From Mactra quadrangularis (taxonomy: Eukaryota > Mollusca > Bivalvia > Venerida > Mactridae): a DNA stretch of 64,000 bases. Made by a program: the position numbers and the translations under genes. Below the pieces are notes generated by a model. It did not search any database, was not told the origin of the DNA, and saw nothing but the letters and a program-made list of their open reading frames with translations. Shown one piece after another: positions 1 through 12,723 of this stretch (its first letter is position 1; every line of letters starts with the position of its first letter). Where the stretch lies: contig CM046294.1 in the NCBI GenBank assembly GCA_025267735.1, positions 6,668,001-6,732,000 of the forward strand. The letters are read 5' to 3'.

Positions 1-575
1 GAGTTGTCTTTGGATTGAGTTGTTCCGATTCTAACGTTTTGGAACGTTCGGGGTAATTGAACAGGTCCTAAGTCGTTACATGCCTCTTTGTGTCCAATTA
101 CTAAATTCTAAACAATGCGAGAATTTACGTATATTCTTGAATTTACGGAGATTTCATACGGAGATTCACGACTATGCATATACTGCATGTTTAATGTTGC
201 CAAAATAATAGATTTAAAGATAAAACTATACATGTATAAAATCGTTAAAGAAACCTGGGCACTGATTTGGTTATTTTTTATATTATAAAACTATTAGTGA
301 ATTGTTTAACTTGGCGTGTTGATTTAACAGTTGTAATGTCAATTTGCACAATAATTGTCGTTATCAGTACACTACTTTATTCGTCCAAAATGTTTCTATA
401 CAATTTTGACATCTTTAAAAATTTAATTTTTAAAATGGTGTTTCTGACAGAACAGCTTTAATATTTACAAAATGAATTATGGATACGGTCGACTGTTTTT
501 GAGAAAGAATACTATTTAGGACTCTACCTTTGTACACATGTACATACTATACTGTACATGTATAGTGAGACATTA

Positions 576-705
576 CCTTGCCTTGCCTTGCCTTGCCTTG
601 CCTTGCCTTGCCTTGCATTGCCTTGCCTTGCCTTGCCTTGCCTCATCTCATCTCATCTCATCTAATCTAATCTCATCTCATCTCATCTCATCTCATCTCA
701 TCTTA
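576..705. repeat. Compound pentanucleotide microsatellite
   Basis: (CCTTG)n from 576 to about 641 passes directly into (ATCTC)n to about 705. The ORF across it is a repeat artefact. Confidence 0.97.
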
Positions 706-719
706 TCTAACATAAATGG

Positions 720-2340
720 TTAATGTGTTTACTAATCAACTTTGTATACTGTCCGTATATTTTTTCAACTGTCAAAGCTTGAATAATTTCACGGTGTCTG
801 AATGTATTGTTTTTGTACTGTTGGCCTTATTGTCACTAAATATATTTTGACTAAAACATACCATTCGGCATAAGTAGATTTACTCGATCATAGTACACAC
901 TTTTGGAAACTCATGAATGTATTATGACGATAATTTTAACAAACGCATTCACCGTGAAATTATTCATGTTTTGACAGTTGGAAAAAAGCAACTTTACTTG
1001 ATGTTTACTAACAGTGACGTACATAATATGACGGACATAATATTATCTATGGATGCAATTCAAATTAGGTGGTTCAAGTGGCTTGTTTCTTTGTTTGATT
1101 TTGTGTTAGGTTTAACGCAGTTCCAACCATTGTATAGGTCATATCATAGTAGTCAGTCAACCTACTCAGCGTTATTAGAAAGGCTAAACCTCTCGATTAA
1201 TCTGCTTAACAGTTACTAAGAGCATACTTCTGTCAGTTACTGATAAATTCCTAACATGATTGAGAATCAGTGGTAAGGGGTAGAATGGTCGTATAAAATA
1301 TTTCATGATCAAACTCCACGACAGTATTCTCTCGACCCTACGCCCCCTCGATCCATAGACTTGTATTGTGCCAATTAAGCTAGCCGGGCGGCTTATCGAG
1401 TAATTTTGTAACAATAGAATGTATTGTTAACGCTACTCAATAAATACAATTAAAATGACCAAACTACCTAGACGAATGTATATAATTGAATCATAAATTT
1501 AAGGTTTACAATAACCATAGTTGATCAACCTGGGCATTGTTATTTTGTTCGGGGATTGAAACCAATATTATAAAACTGAGGCAAGATCGAGAAATGAAGG
1601 GCTAGAGGGTGTTACGACAGTCCTTGAATTTAGCAGGCGGACCGTCCGACGAGTCCGCAAAATTCGATGTAGGTCAACTGACTTTTAGAATGTGAATGGT
1701 CCGACGGTCACCATTTCCCATATTTTGTTGTTACAGTCAATTCGCATTATCTCGACTACGCTTACGTCAACTATTCATTATATCGCTCAGACATAAGTCA
1801 TGGTTACAGCTACAATAAAGCACTGATCTTGAACTTCATTCTCTGAAAAAGTAAAAAAGACAACAATTACTGAAGACAGCAGAATTATCTCCTTTATTTA
1901 ATTTAGTTTATCTCGACTAACTTACGAAAAAATGAAAATTGACTGTACATATTTTTATTTATTCTATTTTAGGATGTTTTATAATAAAAAAGTTATATGA
2001 AGTTATATTTATAAAAGAATATTTCAACAAATTTCTATGTTTTTTTTGTCCAGTACACATTCATTCAGTACATTAAAACATCCCTTTTTCTGGACCAAAT
2101 CTCCGGTGCTGATGTTAGTTTGTCGTAAAGACTAGTGGAATGTTCACGAAAAACGTTCATGTAAACCATTTTAGCGACCATTTTTAAATTGACATTTCTA
2201 TGATGTTTTGAAGCTGGACATTTGATTAACAACAAGTTAGTGTGTTTATCAACAGTTAATAAACTAAAAAGCGAAATAACTTACAAGTTTTCTTTTCAGC
2301 TAACCTGGTTTTCCTCCCACTACGACCACACATGTTACTG
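720..2340. other. Intergenic, no gene seen
   Basis: Apart from the SINE at 1098-1397 nothing coding was recognised. The GC-richer patch at about 1600-1720 (GCGGACCGTCCGACGAGTCCG) is locally palindromic but unassigned. Confidence 0.5.
1098..1397 (-). repeat. tRNA-derived SINE, family 1
   Basis: Reverse-oriented copy: tail side GGTTTAACGCAG and GTCATATCATAGTAGTCAGT on the left, body with AGGCTAAACCTCTCGATTAA, and the tRNA-like head on the right (CCCCCTCGATCCATAGACTTG...GCTAGCCGGGC). The same family recurs at 13255, 13731, 35015, 46493, 49190, 51603 and 53680. Confidence 0.8.
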
Positions 2341-2352
2341 ACACGAAACGCG

Positions 2353-2634
2353 GATTGAAATTACTGGTAAAACCAGAGACAAACGTTGCAACACGCAATT
2401 TAATTGGTTTGAAAATAAAGGTTGATCGAGAGACCAAAGTTGCAACGCGCAATCTGATTGGTTAGAAAATACAAGTTTATCCGGAGACAAATGTTGTAAC
2501 ATGTAATATGATTGGTTAGAAAATGCAGGTTTATCCAGAAACAAACGTTGCGGCACACAATCTGTTTTGGTTCGAAAATACAGGTAGATCGAGAGATCAA
2601 CACGCAATCTGATTGATTAGAAAATAAAGGTTAA
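2353..2634. repeat. 54-bp minisatellite
   Basis: Five diverged tandem units, seen from ATTGG at 2403, 2457 and 2511 (exactly 54 apart), each containing GAGACAAACGTTGCAACACGCAAT-like and GGTTAGAAAATA-like segments. The period is divisible by three and keeps minus-strand frames open with an 18-residue repeat. Not a gene. Confidence 0.9.
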
Positions 2635-2854
2635 TTCCCAATGAGGACGATCATAATAAAAAAGCTTGTCACTCAAATGAAACAATACGTATGTTTATGA
2701 GGACAGAAATCATGCATGAGGTATTTATATTATTATGACATCAAACAGATGATTTCAGATCATATACAATCGTTCAATACAAATTTCAAGGAATTATGTT
2801 TTACTATTGAGGCAGCTTTTTTTAACTGTTTTTGAATGTTGTACAATTATATAC

Positions 2855-3070
2855 TGGGTTAAATGTCGTGACAACACAATGTAGGTTATATTACGGCGTT
2901 CAGCGCACCTTACCTTGCTTCCCTTGATCCTTGTCTTTACACAGCACACATCGTTAGGCCTTCCATAAGGCCGGAAACTTCTCCATATACATGTACCTCA
3001 TTAATAGGGGAAACTTGAAATATTGTCAAAATTTCATAGAAGGACATGTCCTACCAGGGTAGAATAGTCC
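2855..3070 (-). repeat. SINE, family 2
   Basis: Contains the family blocks TTACGGCGTTCAGCGCACCT, GGCCGGAAACTTCTCCATA and CATAGAAGGACATGTCCTACC, shared with copies at 24265, 36318, 39836 and 40478. The tRNA-like end is lost in this copy. It ends ~320 bases before sulfotransferase copy 1. Confidence 0.7.
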
Positions 3071-3276
3071 TTGTATTATGTTACAAGACTTAATCACAGT
3101 AAAAGTTACCAATGCGTGAAACGGTATTATATCTTTATCATTATATCTCTATTCAATAATTTAACCTAATAATTGTACAAAGTAAAACAATTATAGTCTT
3201 AGTATATTCTTACAGCGGCATGCTTCTAGTACAGTTGAATGTTAGAATGTTAACTTTTTAAAGAATGTTTTTATTG

Positions 3277-3285
3277 TATATAAAA
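3277..3285 (+). promoter_or_regulatory. Possible TATA box of sulfotransferase copy 1
   Basis: TATATAAAA lies about 110 bases before the ATG at 3395, a sensible distance for a 5'UTR of 80-90 bases. The paralogue at 21427 has no equally clear box, and AT-rich DNA gives such strings by chance. Confidence 0.35.
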
Positions 3286-3394
3286 TACCATAGAGTAAGC
3301 TATTACATGAGAATAAAATTAATGTAATCTTGAATAACAAGTCTCTGGCTCACGGAGAGTCAATTTATTTTCTGGTATCAAAGTGGTTAACACA

Positions 3395-3506
3395 ATGATG
3401 AAAGCAAGAACATTTTTCATGACGGTTTTTGTATTTATTTGTGTTTCAGGAATTTCCATTAAATATGTCTTCGAATTATGCAGAAAGAGTTTTTCATTAA
3501 CCCAAG
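3395..3506 (+). CDS. Carbohydrate sulfotransferase copy 1, exon 1 (signal anchor)
   Basis: First coding exon of the upstream sulfotransferase gene. It opens with two consecutive ATG codons and encodes 37 residues: a short basic start (MMKAR), a hydrophobic stretch at about residues 7-24 (FFMTVFVFICVSGISI), then the start of a lumenal stem. This is the usual N-terminus of a type II Golgi enzyme. It ends at a consensus donor (CAAG|GTAAGT) in phase 1, which matches the phase of the acceptor at 7219-7221. The paralogue at 21427 has the same layout, length and intron phase, which strongly supports the model. Spliced protein: 418 aa. Confidence 0.85.
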
Positions 3507-5865
3507 GTAAGTCACATATCCAACTATTAGTCCTTTATCGATAAGCCTAGTAGGCTAGTACACGCTATATAGAAATAAGAAGGACATTGGTGCTAAATCT
3601 AATATAACTCGAATTTTTAAGTATCTTTTATTCAATCCCATTCAGTTTCATATAATTCATTTCATCCTCTTTCTTATGGTATATGTCTTATAAATTTTGA
3701 AAAATAAATAGTTGGGGGAATTTTGAGTTAAAAATGTTAACCCTATTTCCTATGCATTTCAATACAAAAATGATTTTTTTTACCTCAACATTGGCAACGT
3801 TTTGTCCAATATTTGTTTTATTTTTTACAAATCTTTTCTATCCCATTCGGATTCAATTACTAAGATCTTTTCTTTAATAAATGGTATAGGTATTATCATT
3901 TTTGAAGAATATTTAGTAGGGGGAAATAGCGAATTAGTTTAGTAAGTATTGTTTTTTTTCTTCTTCGGGAGATTCCGTTTCGCTTTACGGAAACTGGCGA
4001 AGATAGCCGAACGACCGATAGCATACGATGCTTTATCGCTACCGATCTTATCAGCGGTCTAATATGTTATTTGTTATCGAGCATTATAATCAAAGCCAAA
4101 ATATGAAGATATATTTATCAACAGTCAACTTGAAAACTAACTGCTTTACAAACATTAAGTTATTAAATAAAACATGCATTTAATAAAATAAGCTGTTAAA
4201 ACCATTCTGCTTTCTAAATTCGAGCTTGACTAAGTGTCCGTATTTTCAAAAAGTGGGGCACTTAAAATTATAAGAACACACTATATTCATTTATTTGTCT
4301 AAAAAGTTTGTTCTTTAGAAGTGTTTGAAATAGATTTATAAATGTCTATTTTCTTTGCCGTAAAAATACTCTAACTTTTGATAATGGGGCTTTACAGATA
4401 CAAGATTTTTTACTCCGTGAAAATAAGTCATGAATTTTGACAAGGTTAAAACGCATTTTTTTCAAATTTCAAGTTAACTTGTTACAAAATTTGAAAATCT
4501 TATGGTATCGTTTAATTCGTTATTTGTTTCTTATTTTAGACAAATAATACTGTAAACTAACTATTTAAGAAGAGGATAGGATATTATTTAGTTTTATAAA
4601 ACGATGCTGTTTAAATGATTAATTGAATAACTTCACCTTTACTTAGTTTCCATTACTAGAGAATTCATAAAATAAGTAATAAAACTCAAATGAATTTTTG
4701 CTCATAAAACTTATAACAATATATAATTATATAAAATAAAATAGATAATTTACGCATAGCTGAGAAAAACAACGACAACAAAAACCTGATGACTGAACAA
4801 GTATTTCTCGTGTTATTTGCCTTCTCATACAGTTTCATGCTGTTTCAACTTATAACATGTGTCTTTTCTTTACAGTATTTTTTATCAATAAACTATTTGA
4901 ACTTGCATTTTCTATAATTATTTATTCTTTCTGATACGACATGATACGCATTGATGAACTTTATTACACTTCTTAATGGACCCCTGTTGATGCGTTTATC
5001 TACATCGACGCGGGTGTCATTTAATGCAAGGACCCAATGTTAACAGGGTCCTTGTTTTATGACAGGAAACTACACTCATTATTATATCATCCGGGTCGTA
5101 AAACATACACAGGGTAGCGAGGATGGTATAGATTTTTATTTTTCAAACAATAAATCTGTGAAATGCTATCAGCCTGTTTGGCGCTGAAGTTTTAAAAATA
5201 GCCGGTGTTTATACTTTTAAAAAGCATATATTGATATGGATTGATGTTTCTTAAAGTTTTTATGAAATTATAAGAATAAACATATTTTCAGTTAATAACG
5301 TTTATTCATTGCGTTCATATTTGCCTCTCTGAGTTATAGCGTTTGTTAAGTGTACAATTTATATGCCTATTGATTAATGTTTTTAATTGTCATTGAAATA
5401 ATTATTTATGTTTATTATAGGTATTAATGTGTACATTAACTTACGCTGTTGCAAATGTTAATACATACAAGGTTTAATCATATGTATGATACATAGTTCA
5501 TAGATTTTAATTCTTTTCCTAAAAGGAAACGTGAATAAAACTCAGTGGAATATATTTTTATTCTTCATGATCACTGCAGGATTTGTTAAAAATTTACAAG
5601 TTTATATGAAAAATATAACAGACATCAAATGTTGGTACTAGACGTCATGTAGAGTCTATCACGTGATATATTGATGGGGTTGATCAGTTTTATCAATCTA
5701 TGATCACAGCAGGGTGTCATATCGGAAATTTCCGAACAATACCGAGCACAACAACGGAGGCTCTAGTTAACTATCGACTTTATCGAGAAGTCAAATCAGT
5801 AAGTTACGAAAGGACAAATAGTTGGATATGCAGGTTAATGTCACTCTCCGTAAACAGATATCCTG

Positions 5866-6245
5866 TAGAGCGTCGTCGTACAGGCTCTCTACTTTCTCCG
5901 TTGAAGGTCACGTCGAGATGAACTTTGTGTCGACCAATCAGTGCGTAGCTTTCATCTAGACGAAAACACTATTAAACTCATTTTGATTTCGTAATTTCTA
6001 TTTTTAGACCAAGGTTTGCATGCTTATGTAACAGCAGTATTATTCACAGTCTGCGATTGGGCGGCTCATTTCAAATTGCGTGACGTAGACGATGTAAACA
6101 AGTTACGTATCATAACAATTTCGTCATGAATATTATGATGAGAAAAGGTCACCTGAACGTGACCTTCGTTTGGAAAAGTCCACATCTAAATTAGCGAGTA
6201 TGCGAGTGTAAAATTTTAGATCAGGTTTTAATCAGATTGGGTTAA
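5866..6245 (+). repeat. Dispersed repeat, copy in sulfotransferase intron
   Basis: About 380 bases from GTAGAGCGTCGTCGTACAGG to TTTTAATCAGATTGGGTTAA. It matches the reverse complement of 43352-43705 and partly 34370-34475. It contains AAAGGTCACCTGAACGTGACC, itself palindromic. Confidence 0.85.
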
Positions 6246-6345
6246 TGTGTTTTTAGGCATTATTAAAGCGCGATAGACACTGTAGTGGCGATTGCATGAA
6301 ATAATTGCCATCAAAACTAAAAAACATGTTCGCTGCAAAGCTGTC

Positions 6346-6533
6346 GTATTTGCTGCACAATTTTATCACAGAGGTTTTATTCTAAGAGTGCCTTGATATG
6401 TGATATATGTGTTCTATGTTTCCACTATTGATTGTCGCTTAGTCTTTAAATGGCTGCCGTATTTGCTGCACAATTCTATCACTGAGGTTTTATTCTAAGA
6501 GTGCCTTGATATGTGATATATGTGTTCTATGTT
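6346..6533. repeat. 113-bp tandem duplication
   Basis: GTATTTGCTGCACAATT...GTGTTCTATGTTT appears at 6346 and again at 6459 with only one or two differences over ~75 bases. This suggests a recent duplication in the intron. Confidence 0.9.
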
Positions 6534-6744
6534 TAATTCGCATTTTGTCATTGAAAGCAAACAACTTCATTCCTTCAAATCAAAACTGTAATCTTTAAAT
6601 AAAGACATGATAAGAGAACTTTTAGAAATATAAAAATAGTGGCAAATGCTATTAAAGTTGATTGCCAATGATAGACCTTCTGCGAGCCAAATATCGCTTT
6701 GAAAAAAATATTACAAACATGTCTCAAGGAAAAATATAAGTAGT

Positions 6745-6960
6745 GACATTTTATTGCCTAAGTTTCGTACTTATGCAACATGCACGTTCACCTACTTTAC
6801 AGCTATTACCCGAGGACATCAGGCCCCTGGTAGCTATCTACCAATCTCACTGGGAGTATTTTACTCTGATAAGTGCAGCAGACAAATTGGCGCAAAGGAA
6901 TTATACCACCCTCGCAGGTTCTCGTTTACGCCTATGTTTTCCAGGTTGTTAGCAAAAAGT
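6745..6960 (-). repeat. SINE, family 3 (reversed)
   Basis: The reverse complement of the copy at 52575-52870: it shares CAGACAAATTGGCGCAAAGG, AATTATACCACCCTCGCAGG and the ATTACCC...GGCCC segment. The short ORFs across it are artefacts. Confidence 0.8.
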
Positions 6961-7221
6961 ATAAAATGGCGTTGAAGATGTGATGCGCAGCAAAATGCAA
7001 ACACTTTTTTGTTTAGCCTCGCGAAGGTAGCGTGGAAATCTGACTTATAGCTCTAAAAACCTCTAAGTTGAGGCCGAGTGTTCAATGTTTTCCTCTTGAA
7101 ACTGAGGCATTTATTACGTCATAGTCACTTGGTATTGCAACCGTGATATAAATCGATGTTCGTGTGCCAAATCTACACAATTCTTATAATTTATTACAAG
7201 AAATCTTTATTCCTTTCACAG

Positions 7222-8366
7222 TTACTGATGAAGAGGCTAATGTATATAGCAGGGGATACGAATCAGATACTGAACAGACAACTAGAGTTTATCAACAAAG
7301 ATGGGAAAGTTACAAACATGTATGTTCTACAACAAAAGAAAGAAAAACGACCTCTGAAGAATTAAGCTTATTTTACGCTGGTAAATATCGGCTAGCTGCG
7401 AACATCGTACCTAAAGTCGGTTCAACAACATTAATTGCAATATTTTATATGCTTACCGAACGCAATGATGAAGACGTATTCATGCAGTCGCGTATGAAGA
7501 TGCACGTGCCATCAAAAAACAAGAATTTTAGAAAGGTCTTCAAAGTTGATAAGATAAAAGATGTCGTTGTACTTATGCCAACAAGAAATCCTTATTCTAG
7601 GCTGTATTCAGCATATATTGATAAAGTCTACTTGGCTGACGATGTTAAACTGACCCAGTCTGTCATTAAACATGCACGGATACGTGGTGACCGATCACAG
7701 TGGTGGAATTTTAATGTCACTTTTCAAAACTTCTTAGATTACGCTCTCGATGGGTCGATTTCAAAGCATGTTAATGTAGCTCATTATGAAAAGATTTTCG
7801 ATTCGAAATTTTGTCTGCTTAATACCACTGTGATAATAATTAAACAGGAAAGTTTTTCAACCGATATTAAGCATGCGTTGGAAACGGTCAATGTAAAAGA
7901 TAAAGACCTCGAGGTAATAGGAGATGTACTGACATCAAGTAGAGCCGAGACAACAGTGTCAGCTATAGTACAAACAGAGTTACAGAAATTAAAAGACCGT
8001 TTCAAGATGAATAAAGTATTTCAAAAAGTTAAGCGTCAAAATGACGCGATGCATTTTGTTATCAAGCGTCTATGGACAAGTTTTCAAAATCAGGGACTTA
8101 TAAGTTCACGCTCAAAAATTCCAACAAAGAAATTCTCTCCACTAAATTCTGTTAACAAAATCGACGAAGTTTTAGAAGTGTTTTTATCAGAGATACAATC
8201 ACACCCTTTAACTTCAGAAGAGAGAAATGAACAAAGACAGAGAGCGATGTTAGAGGCCTACAAACATGTTGATCCTAAGTCCATTAAAAAGATACAAGTT
8301 AAATATGATCAAGATTTCCAAGCATTTGAATATGACCCAGTGTTACCACTGGAAGATAAAGTGTGA
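7222..8366 (+). CDS. Carbohydrate sulfotransferase copy 1, exon 2 (catalytic domain)
   Basis: Terminal exon carrying the whole catalytic domain of a Sulfotransfer_2 (CHST8-14/HNK-1-type) enzyme, which transfers sulfate from PAPS to a sugar on glycoproteins or glycosaminoglycans in the Golgi lumen. Numbering on the spliced protein: the 5'-phosphosulfate-binding loop is PKVGST at about 101-106, followed by a helix (TLIAIFYML). The 3'-phosphate-binding motif is RNPYSRLYSAY at about 159-169. The C-terminus has the family-like YDQDFQAFEYDP. The acceptor is tttcaCAG|TT in phase 1. The ORF upstream of 7222 is intron. The acceptor sugar cannot be told from sequence. The stop is TGA; no clear AATAAA lies close by. 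About 70% of residues match the copy at 24564, with the best match in the middle of the exon. Family call is secure; the substrate is unknown. Confidence 0.9.
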
Positions 8367-9745
8367 CATTATGTAAATATCACATCCCACAGAGGGCTAA
8401 GGTCTCGGTTTACATTACTTGTCTCGGGTGAAAATTTCGTTCTATCACCTTCTGTAGGATGTGTTATTTATTTTATTATACCGAACAACAAAACCTAGAA
8501 ATTGTTAACAATTTGATAGGCACAATCCGTTTAATTTTATTTGTTTTATTCCTTCATGTACTTGAAGACATTTTTACACCCTTTAAGTTTGTCGTTTGGT
8601 AAAAAGCAAGCTTCTGCGCAAGGGGGGTTATTCAAATTGAATGGCTAAACCTCGGGTCTTGATATACAGCAAACTCCAAAGCAGTGGTATCCCATTGCTT
8701 TAAGCGGGCAGTCAGGTGATGTCAAGCGGGTCAATAGGTGGTTTCCAGAGGGTAACATTACGGATTGTCACCCGGTGACGTCACATAGGGTTTTGTAGTG
8801 AACAAATCACGTGAGGTATTGTGTGTAAAGTTTGACCCCGATCTGACCTTTCACATTTGCATCTAATTATTATCGACACATATCCCGACGAAAATCAGTA
8901 CCACGCCTATTCTACACTTCGGCAGCGATTGAAAAATTATAGAAGTGTGTTTGTGTGTTAAATTTTAACACATAATCCTCACGGCCACGGTGAAATCGAG
9001 CATTAATACTACATTCGTATGCAATGTAATGAATATTCTTGCATAAAGGTCAGGTCGGGGTCAAACTTTACGCACAATACTGAGACGTATATTCGTTTTC
9101 TGATTAGTTAAAATCTTTAAACTGTGCCACAAAATCTCATTCTTATAGTTCGTACAAAAAAGACTTAGTTCGTGTAAGCAATACAATTGACTATCTACGA
9201 CAGGGGATCCTCAGTATAACTTCGATATATATAATTTTAATATGTTTTATGAGTGTCTTGTTGGTGTAATGGTAAAGTAGGATTTACTACGAGTGGTGAT
9301 TTATACGCCACTCTAAGTTTGTTAAAATGAACCATACAACTTCTATTTACAATACTGCCTATCTCTGAAATTGATTTGTCCATTTAATGTTTACACATGA
9401 GCGTAAAATGTATTTATATTTTAACATATCATTCATGTATGACTGAATCGCTTTTCACCATTTATAAATTATAAAATTTTGATTACATCACAACGATTTC
9501 ATTCTGGTTAAGGTATAAAAAAGAAATTGCTTGTACTGCAGCGGGACAGCATATATACAAAATCTTACAATAATTTAACAATACAACAAAGAAGGATTTA
9601 CGACTAAATTGGTCGTAAGTCGCTTGATAATACGGACTCCTGATTTTTTTAGATATTTTAAGAGTTCAATGCTTCTATTTGGAAACTCTATTCCCTTATG
9701 CTTCTTCTACATGTGTTCAACCTCAGCTCTGTTCTTCACATATAA
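8367..9745. other. Downstream of sulfotransferase copy 1, no gene seen
   Basis: AT-rich. A block at about 9540-9650 (GATAATTTAACAATACAA-like, GGATTTACGACTAAATTGGTCG, CGCTTGATAATACGG) is repeated at 18823-18915, so it is a dispersed repeat. Confidence 0.6.
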
Positions 9746-9746
9746 T

Positions 9747-12445
9747 TATACCCCCGCAAACGAAGTTTTCGGGGGTATACTGGAATCACCCTGGTGGTTG
9801 GTTGGTTGGTTGGTTGGTTGGTTTGTTGGTTGGTTTGTTGGTTGGTTGGTTGGATATGTGGTCTGTCCCAAAAAATTAATACATTTGTAGTATGTTTATT
9901 TCTTAATGTATTTGAATAGAAGTAACATACTATAATTTAATGGTGTATACAAAACTCATGTAACTATGGAAACATATCTCACTTGTTTAAAATATTTAAT
10001 TGTGTTACATATTTTAAATCTAATTAGATAATTGTATAGTTTGCTTTTTTTCTCAATAGATTTTTTTCTTATCTTATTTTATAGAATTTGCACAGGCGTT
10101 TACAGTTGATGTTTATATGCATGTTATATCAATTCCAATTCAAAATGGCCGACTTGCGGCCATCTTGAATTCTTTTTAATTTAGTTTAATTACTGTATGC
10201 TTATTTCTCAACAGATTTTTTCTTAACTAATTTTGATAGAATTTTGCACAGGCCTTCACAGTTGATGTGTACATACATAACTCAATTCCAATTCAAAATG
10301 GCGGACTGGCTGTCATCCTTTTTTCAAAATTAATACAGTCTTATATTGACTTATTACCATGCATATTTTGAAAAGAAATTGCATACAAGGTCTCACTGAT
10401 ACAGTTGATCAGTATGACTATTCTTCATCAATTTATATTCAATATGGCTGACTGGCAGCCATTTTGAATTTTTATTTAAATTACTGTATAGTACATGTAT
10501 GTGTTTTTTTTACTCAATTTTAGCCAAATTCGCTCCAAAGTCTTTATTGATGTAGTTGACTCGTACATGGATTTACTCTGGATACAAATTCATTATGGCA
10601 GACTGGCAGCCATTTTGACTTTGTTTAAATAACTGTATAGTAAGCTTATTTCATTACCAATTTCTTCTTGCTGAAGTCTGATTGATTTATTGATTGATTA
10701 ATTGGATTTTACGGCTTATTAATGCAAAAAGGTCATATTACGCCGAAAACAATTGATGATACTATTACTTCAATAGATAATGAAGATTTTAAGTCCTATA
10801 TTTTATGATAAACATTTATTTTTTTCAGGTTTTGTTTTGTTTTGGTTTTACGGCGCACCAACACAAAAAGGTCATATCGCGCCGAAAGCAATCAATAACA
10901 CTATTTATTAAAACGATATTAATGATGTAAAGCTCTATATCTTATTATATACATTTATTTCCTTCAAAAAGTTAAGTATCGCATATGATGGTACAGACTC
11001 AAAAAGCTCTTTAAGTGAGTTAACTTTAAAATGTTTGTCACGGATGTCTTTAAGATCCTGACAGTCAAGGAGAACGTGTTTGACATAGAAATGCTCGTCA
11101 CAGGGTTTACATTTAGGTGCTTCCTCTCTTTTGAGAAGGTATGAATGTGTTAATCTGGTATGACCAATTCTACATCGCGAAATCACTATTTGATCTCGGC
11201 GATTAGAAAATATGATGGTAAAGACTCAATAAGTTCTTTAAGTGAGTTAACTTTAAAATGTTTGTCACGGATGTATTTAAGATCCTGGCAGTCAAGGAGA
11301 ACGTATTTGACATTGAAATGCTCGTCACATGGTATACATTTAGGTGCTTTCTTTCTTTTGAGAAGGTATGAATGTGTTAATATAGTATGACCAATTCTAC
11401 ATCTCGTAGTAACTATTTATCTCATTGATTAGCAAATATTATTGACGAAGATGAATCAAGGGTTTATGGCTTTATGTCATGTAACTTATTAAATATAGCA
11501 TTATTCCACATTGTTTGCCATTTTGAATTGCTGAAGTCTATTATGTACTGCTATTTTTATCAAATTCTTATTTTTGAACTTTTTTGATGTATTGATATTT
11601 TATCAAATTCATAATGGCTGATTGGCAGCTATTCTGAGTTTTTCTTTTTAAAAAGCAAATGATTTGATAATTTTTGTACAGACTTTGAGAAAGTTAGCAA
11701 TTGTTTAAGTTGATGTGCTTGGCATCTTCTTAAGTGGAATTCAAAATGGCTGGCTGGCAGCCATGTTGAATTTTCTAATATCTTGTAAAGCAAACATCTT
11801 TTTTCTCACCTCATTTTGATAAAATTGTGCTGACAAATTCTTGTTGATGAAATTTTTATATGTAATATTTTTTTATGTATTTCAATGGACCAACTAATAG
11901 CCATCTTGATTTTTTCTGTAATGTTGAGAAGAAAACATCTTATTTCGTTATAGCTACATGAGATTTTAGATATTATTTTAACTTTACTACTGTGAAAATA
12001 ATGATCGGTAATTTAAGCTTTCTTATGGGGTATTTGTGAAATTCTTGATACAAGATATTGTAAATACTAATTGTTTGATTTATATTGTGTACATTGCTGA
12101 CTACCATTTTTACATTTTGCTCATCTGGTTACAACATACTTATGAGGAGTTTAAATGTGATCACTCTTTGTCTGTTGTTCCACTTTACATTCATAATGAC
12201 CAAATGGTGTTCATTTTCATGTAAAAAATCATTTGAAATATGACAACTCTGTTCATTTTGCTTTTTCATAAATCTATAGTGAATTACACTGTAATTTGCT
12301 GTTTATTTCCAATTTGATATTTGCATCCTATTCTTTTTATGGTCTGTATGCTTCTTACAACATTTACCCTTTTGGACTTCCACAATGTTGACTTGCTTTT
12401 ATCTTGAAATGTTGCTGTTGCGGGGGTATTTTCGCCACTGGTGGC
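9747..12445. repeat. Composite 'tatacccccgcaa' bivalve repeat, ~2.7 kb
   Basis: Starts with the hairpin TATACCCCCGCAAACGAAG...GGGGGTATA (9747-9779) and a (GGTT)n stretch (9796-9853), and ends near TTGCGGGGGTATTTTCGCC (about 12417-12445). Between them are at least seven diverged blocks with CAAAATGGCNGACTGGCAGCCATTTTGAA-type palindromes (near 10145, 10297, 10443, 10593, 11615, 11745, 11890). A retroelement fragment interrupts it at 10690-11440. No transposase was recognised. Confidence 0.75.
10690..11440 (-). mobile_element. Non-LTR retrotransposon 3' fragment, duplicated
   Basis: Minus-strand frame 11186-10935 reads RCRIGHTRLTHSYLLKREEA then PKCKPCDEHFYVKHVLLDC, like the zinc-knuckle/RNase H-proximal tail found after reverse transcriptase in many invertebrate non-LTR elements. 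The segment 10998-11177 recurs, more decayed, at 11232-11405. The 3' part with TTTTACGGCGCACCAACAC and AAAAGGTCATATCGCGCCG occurs twice (about 10693 and 10836). It is a dead fragment. Confidence 0.7.
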
Positions 12446-12723
12446 AGTTCTAGTTGGAGTTTGGTATATTCTGTTAAATTCGATTTTAACATACATACAT
12501 AGTATGTAACTAAGAATCGTATTACTATCATTATGTTATTATTAATTTCTTAACAAGCTCTAAAACAATACTAAATATAAGACATCGTTGTTTATAAAAT
12601 TATTTAACAATATTTTTTGCCAATTTAACATATTCAGTAATAACTCATTTGTGATCCCTGTTTTTCACAGTCAGAAGGTTAACATTTCAAAATGTCAACT
12701 GTTTAATTTCAACTAATTCGGAT

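Larger units (their letters stand above)
3507..7221 (+). other. Intron 1 of sulfotransferase copy 1
   Basis: Phase-1 GT-AG intron of 3715 bases. It holds a dispersed repeat (about 5866-6245), a 113-bp tandem duplication (6346-6533) and a reversed SINE (6745-6960). The remainder, about 3510-5860, is AT-rich with no coding pattern visible. Confidence 0.8.

Noticed and set aside
1630..1670. GTCCGACGAGTCCGCAAAA as a possible hammerhead ribozyme core
   Set aside because: It lacks the required CTGANGA and GAAA core elements in order, so only a weak palindrome remains.
2335..2607. Minus-strand 90-aa ORF with 18-residue repeats
   Set aside because: Product of the 54-bp minisatellite; no other evidence of a gene.
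10935..11390. Small genes on both strands
   Set aside because: They are frames of a duplicated, decayed non-LTR retrotransposon tail.
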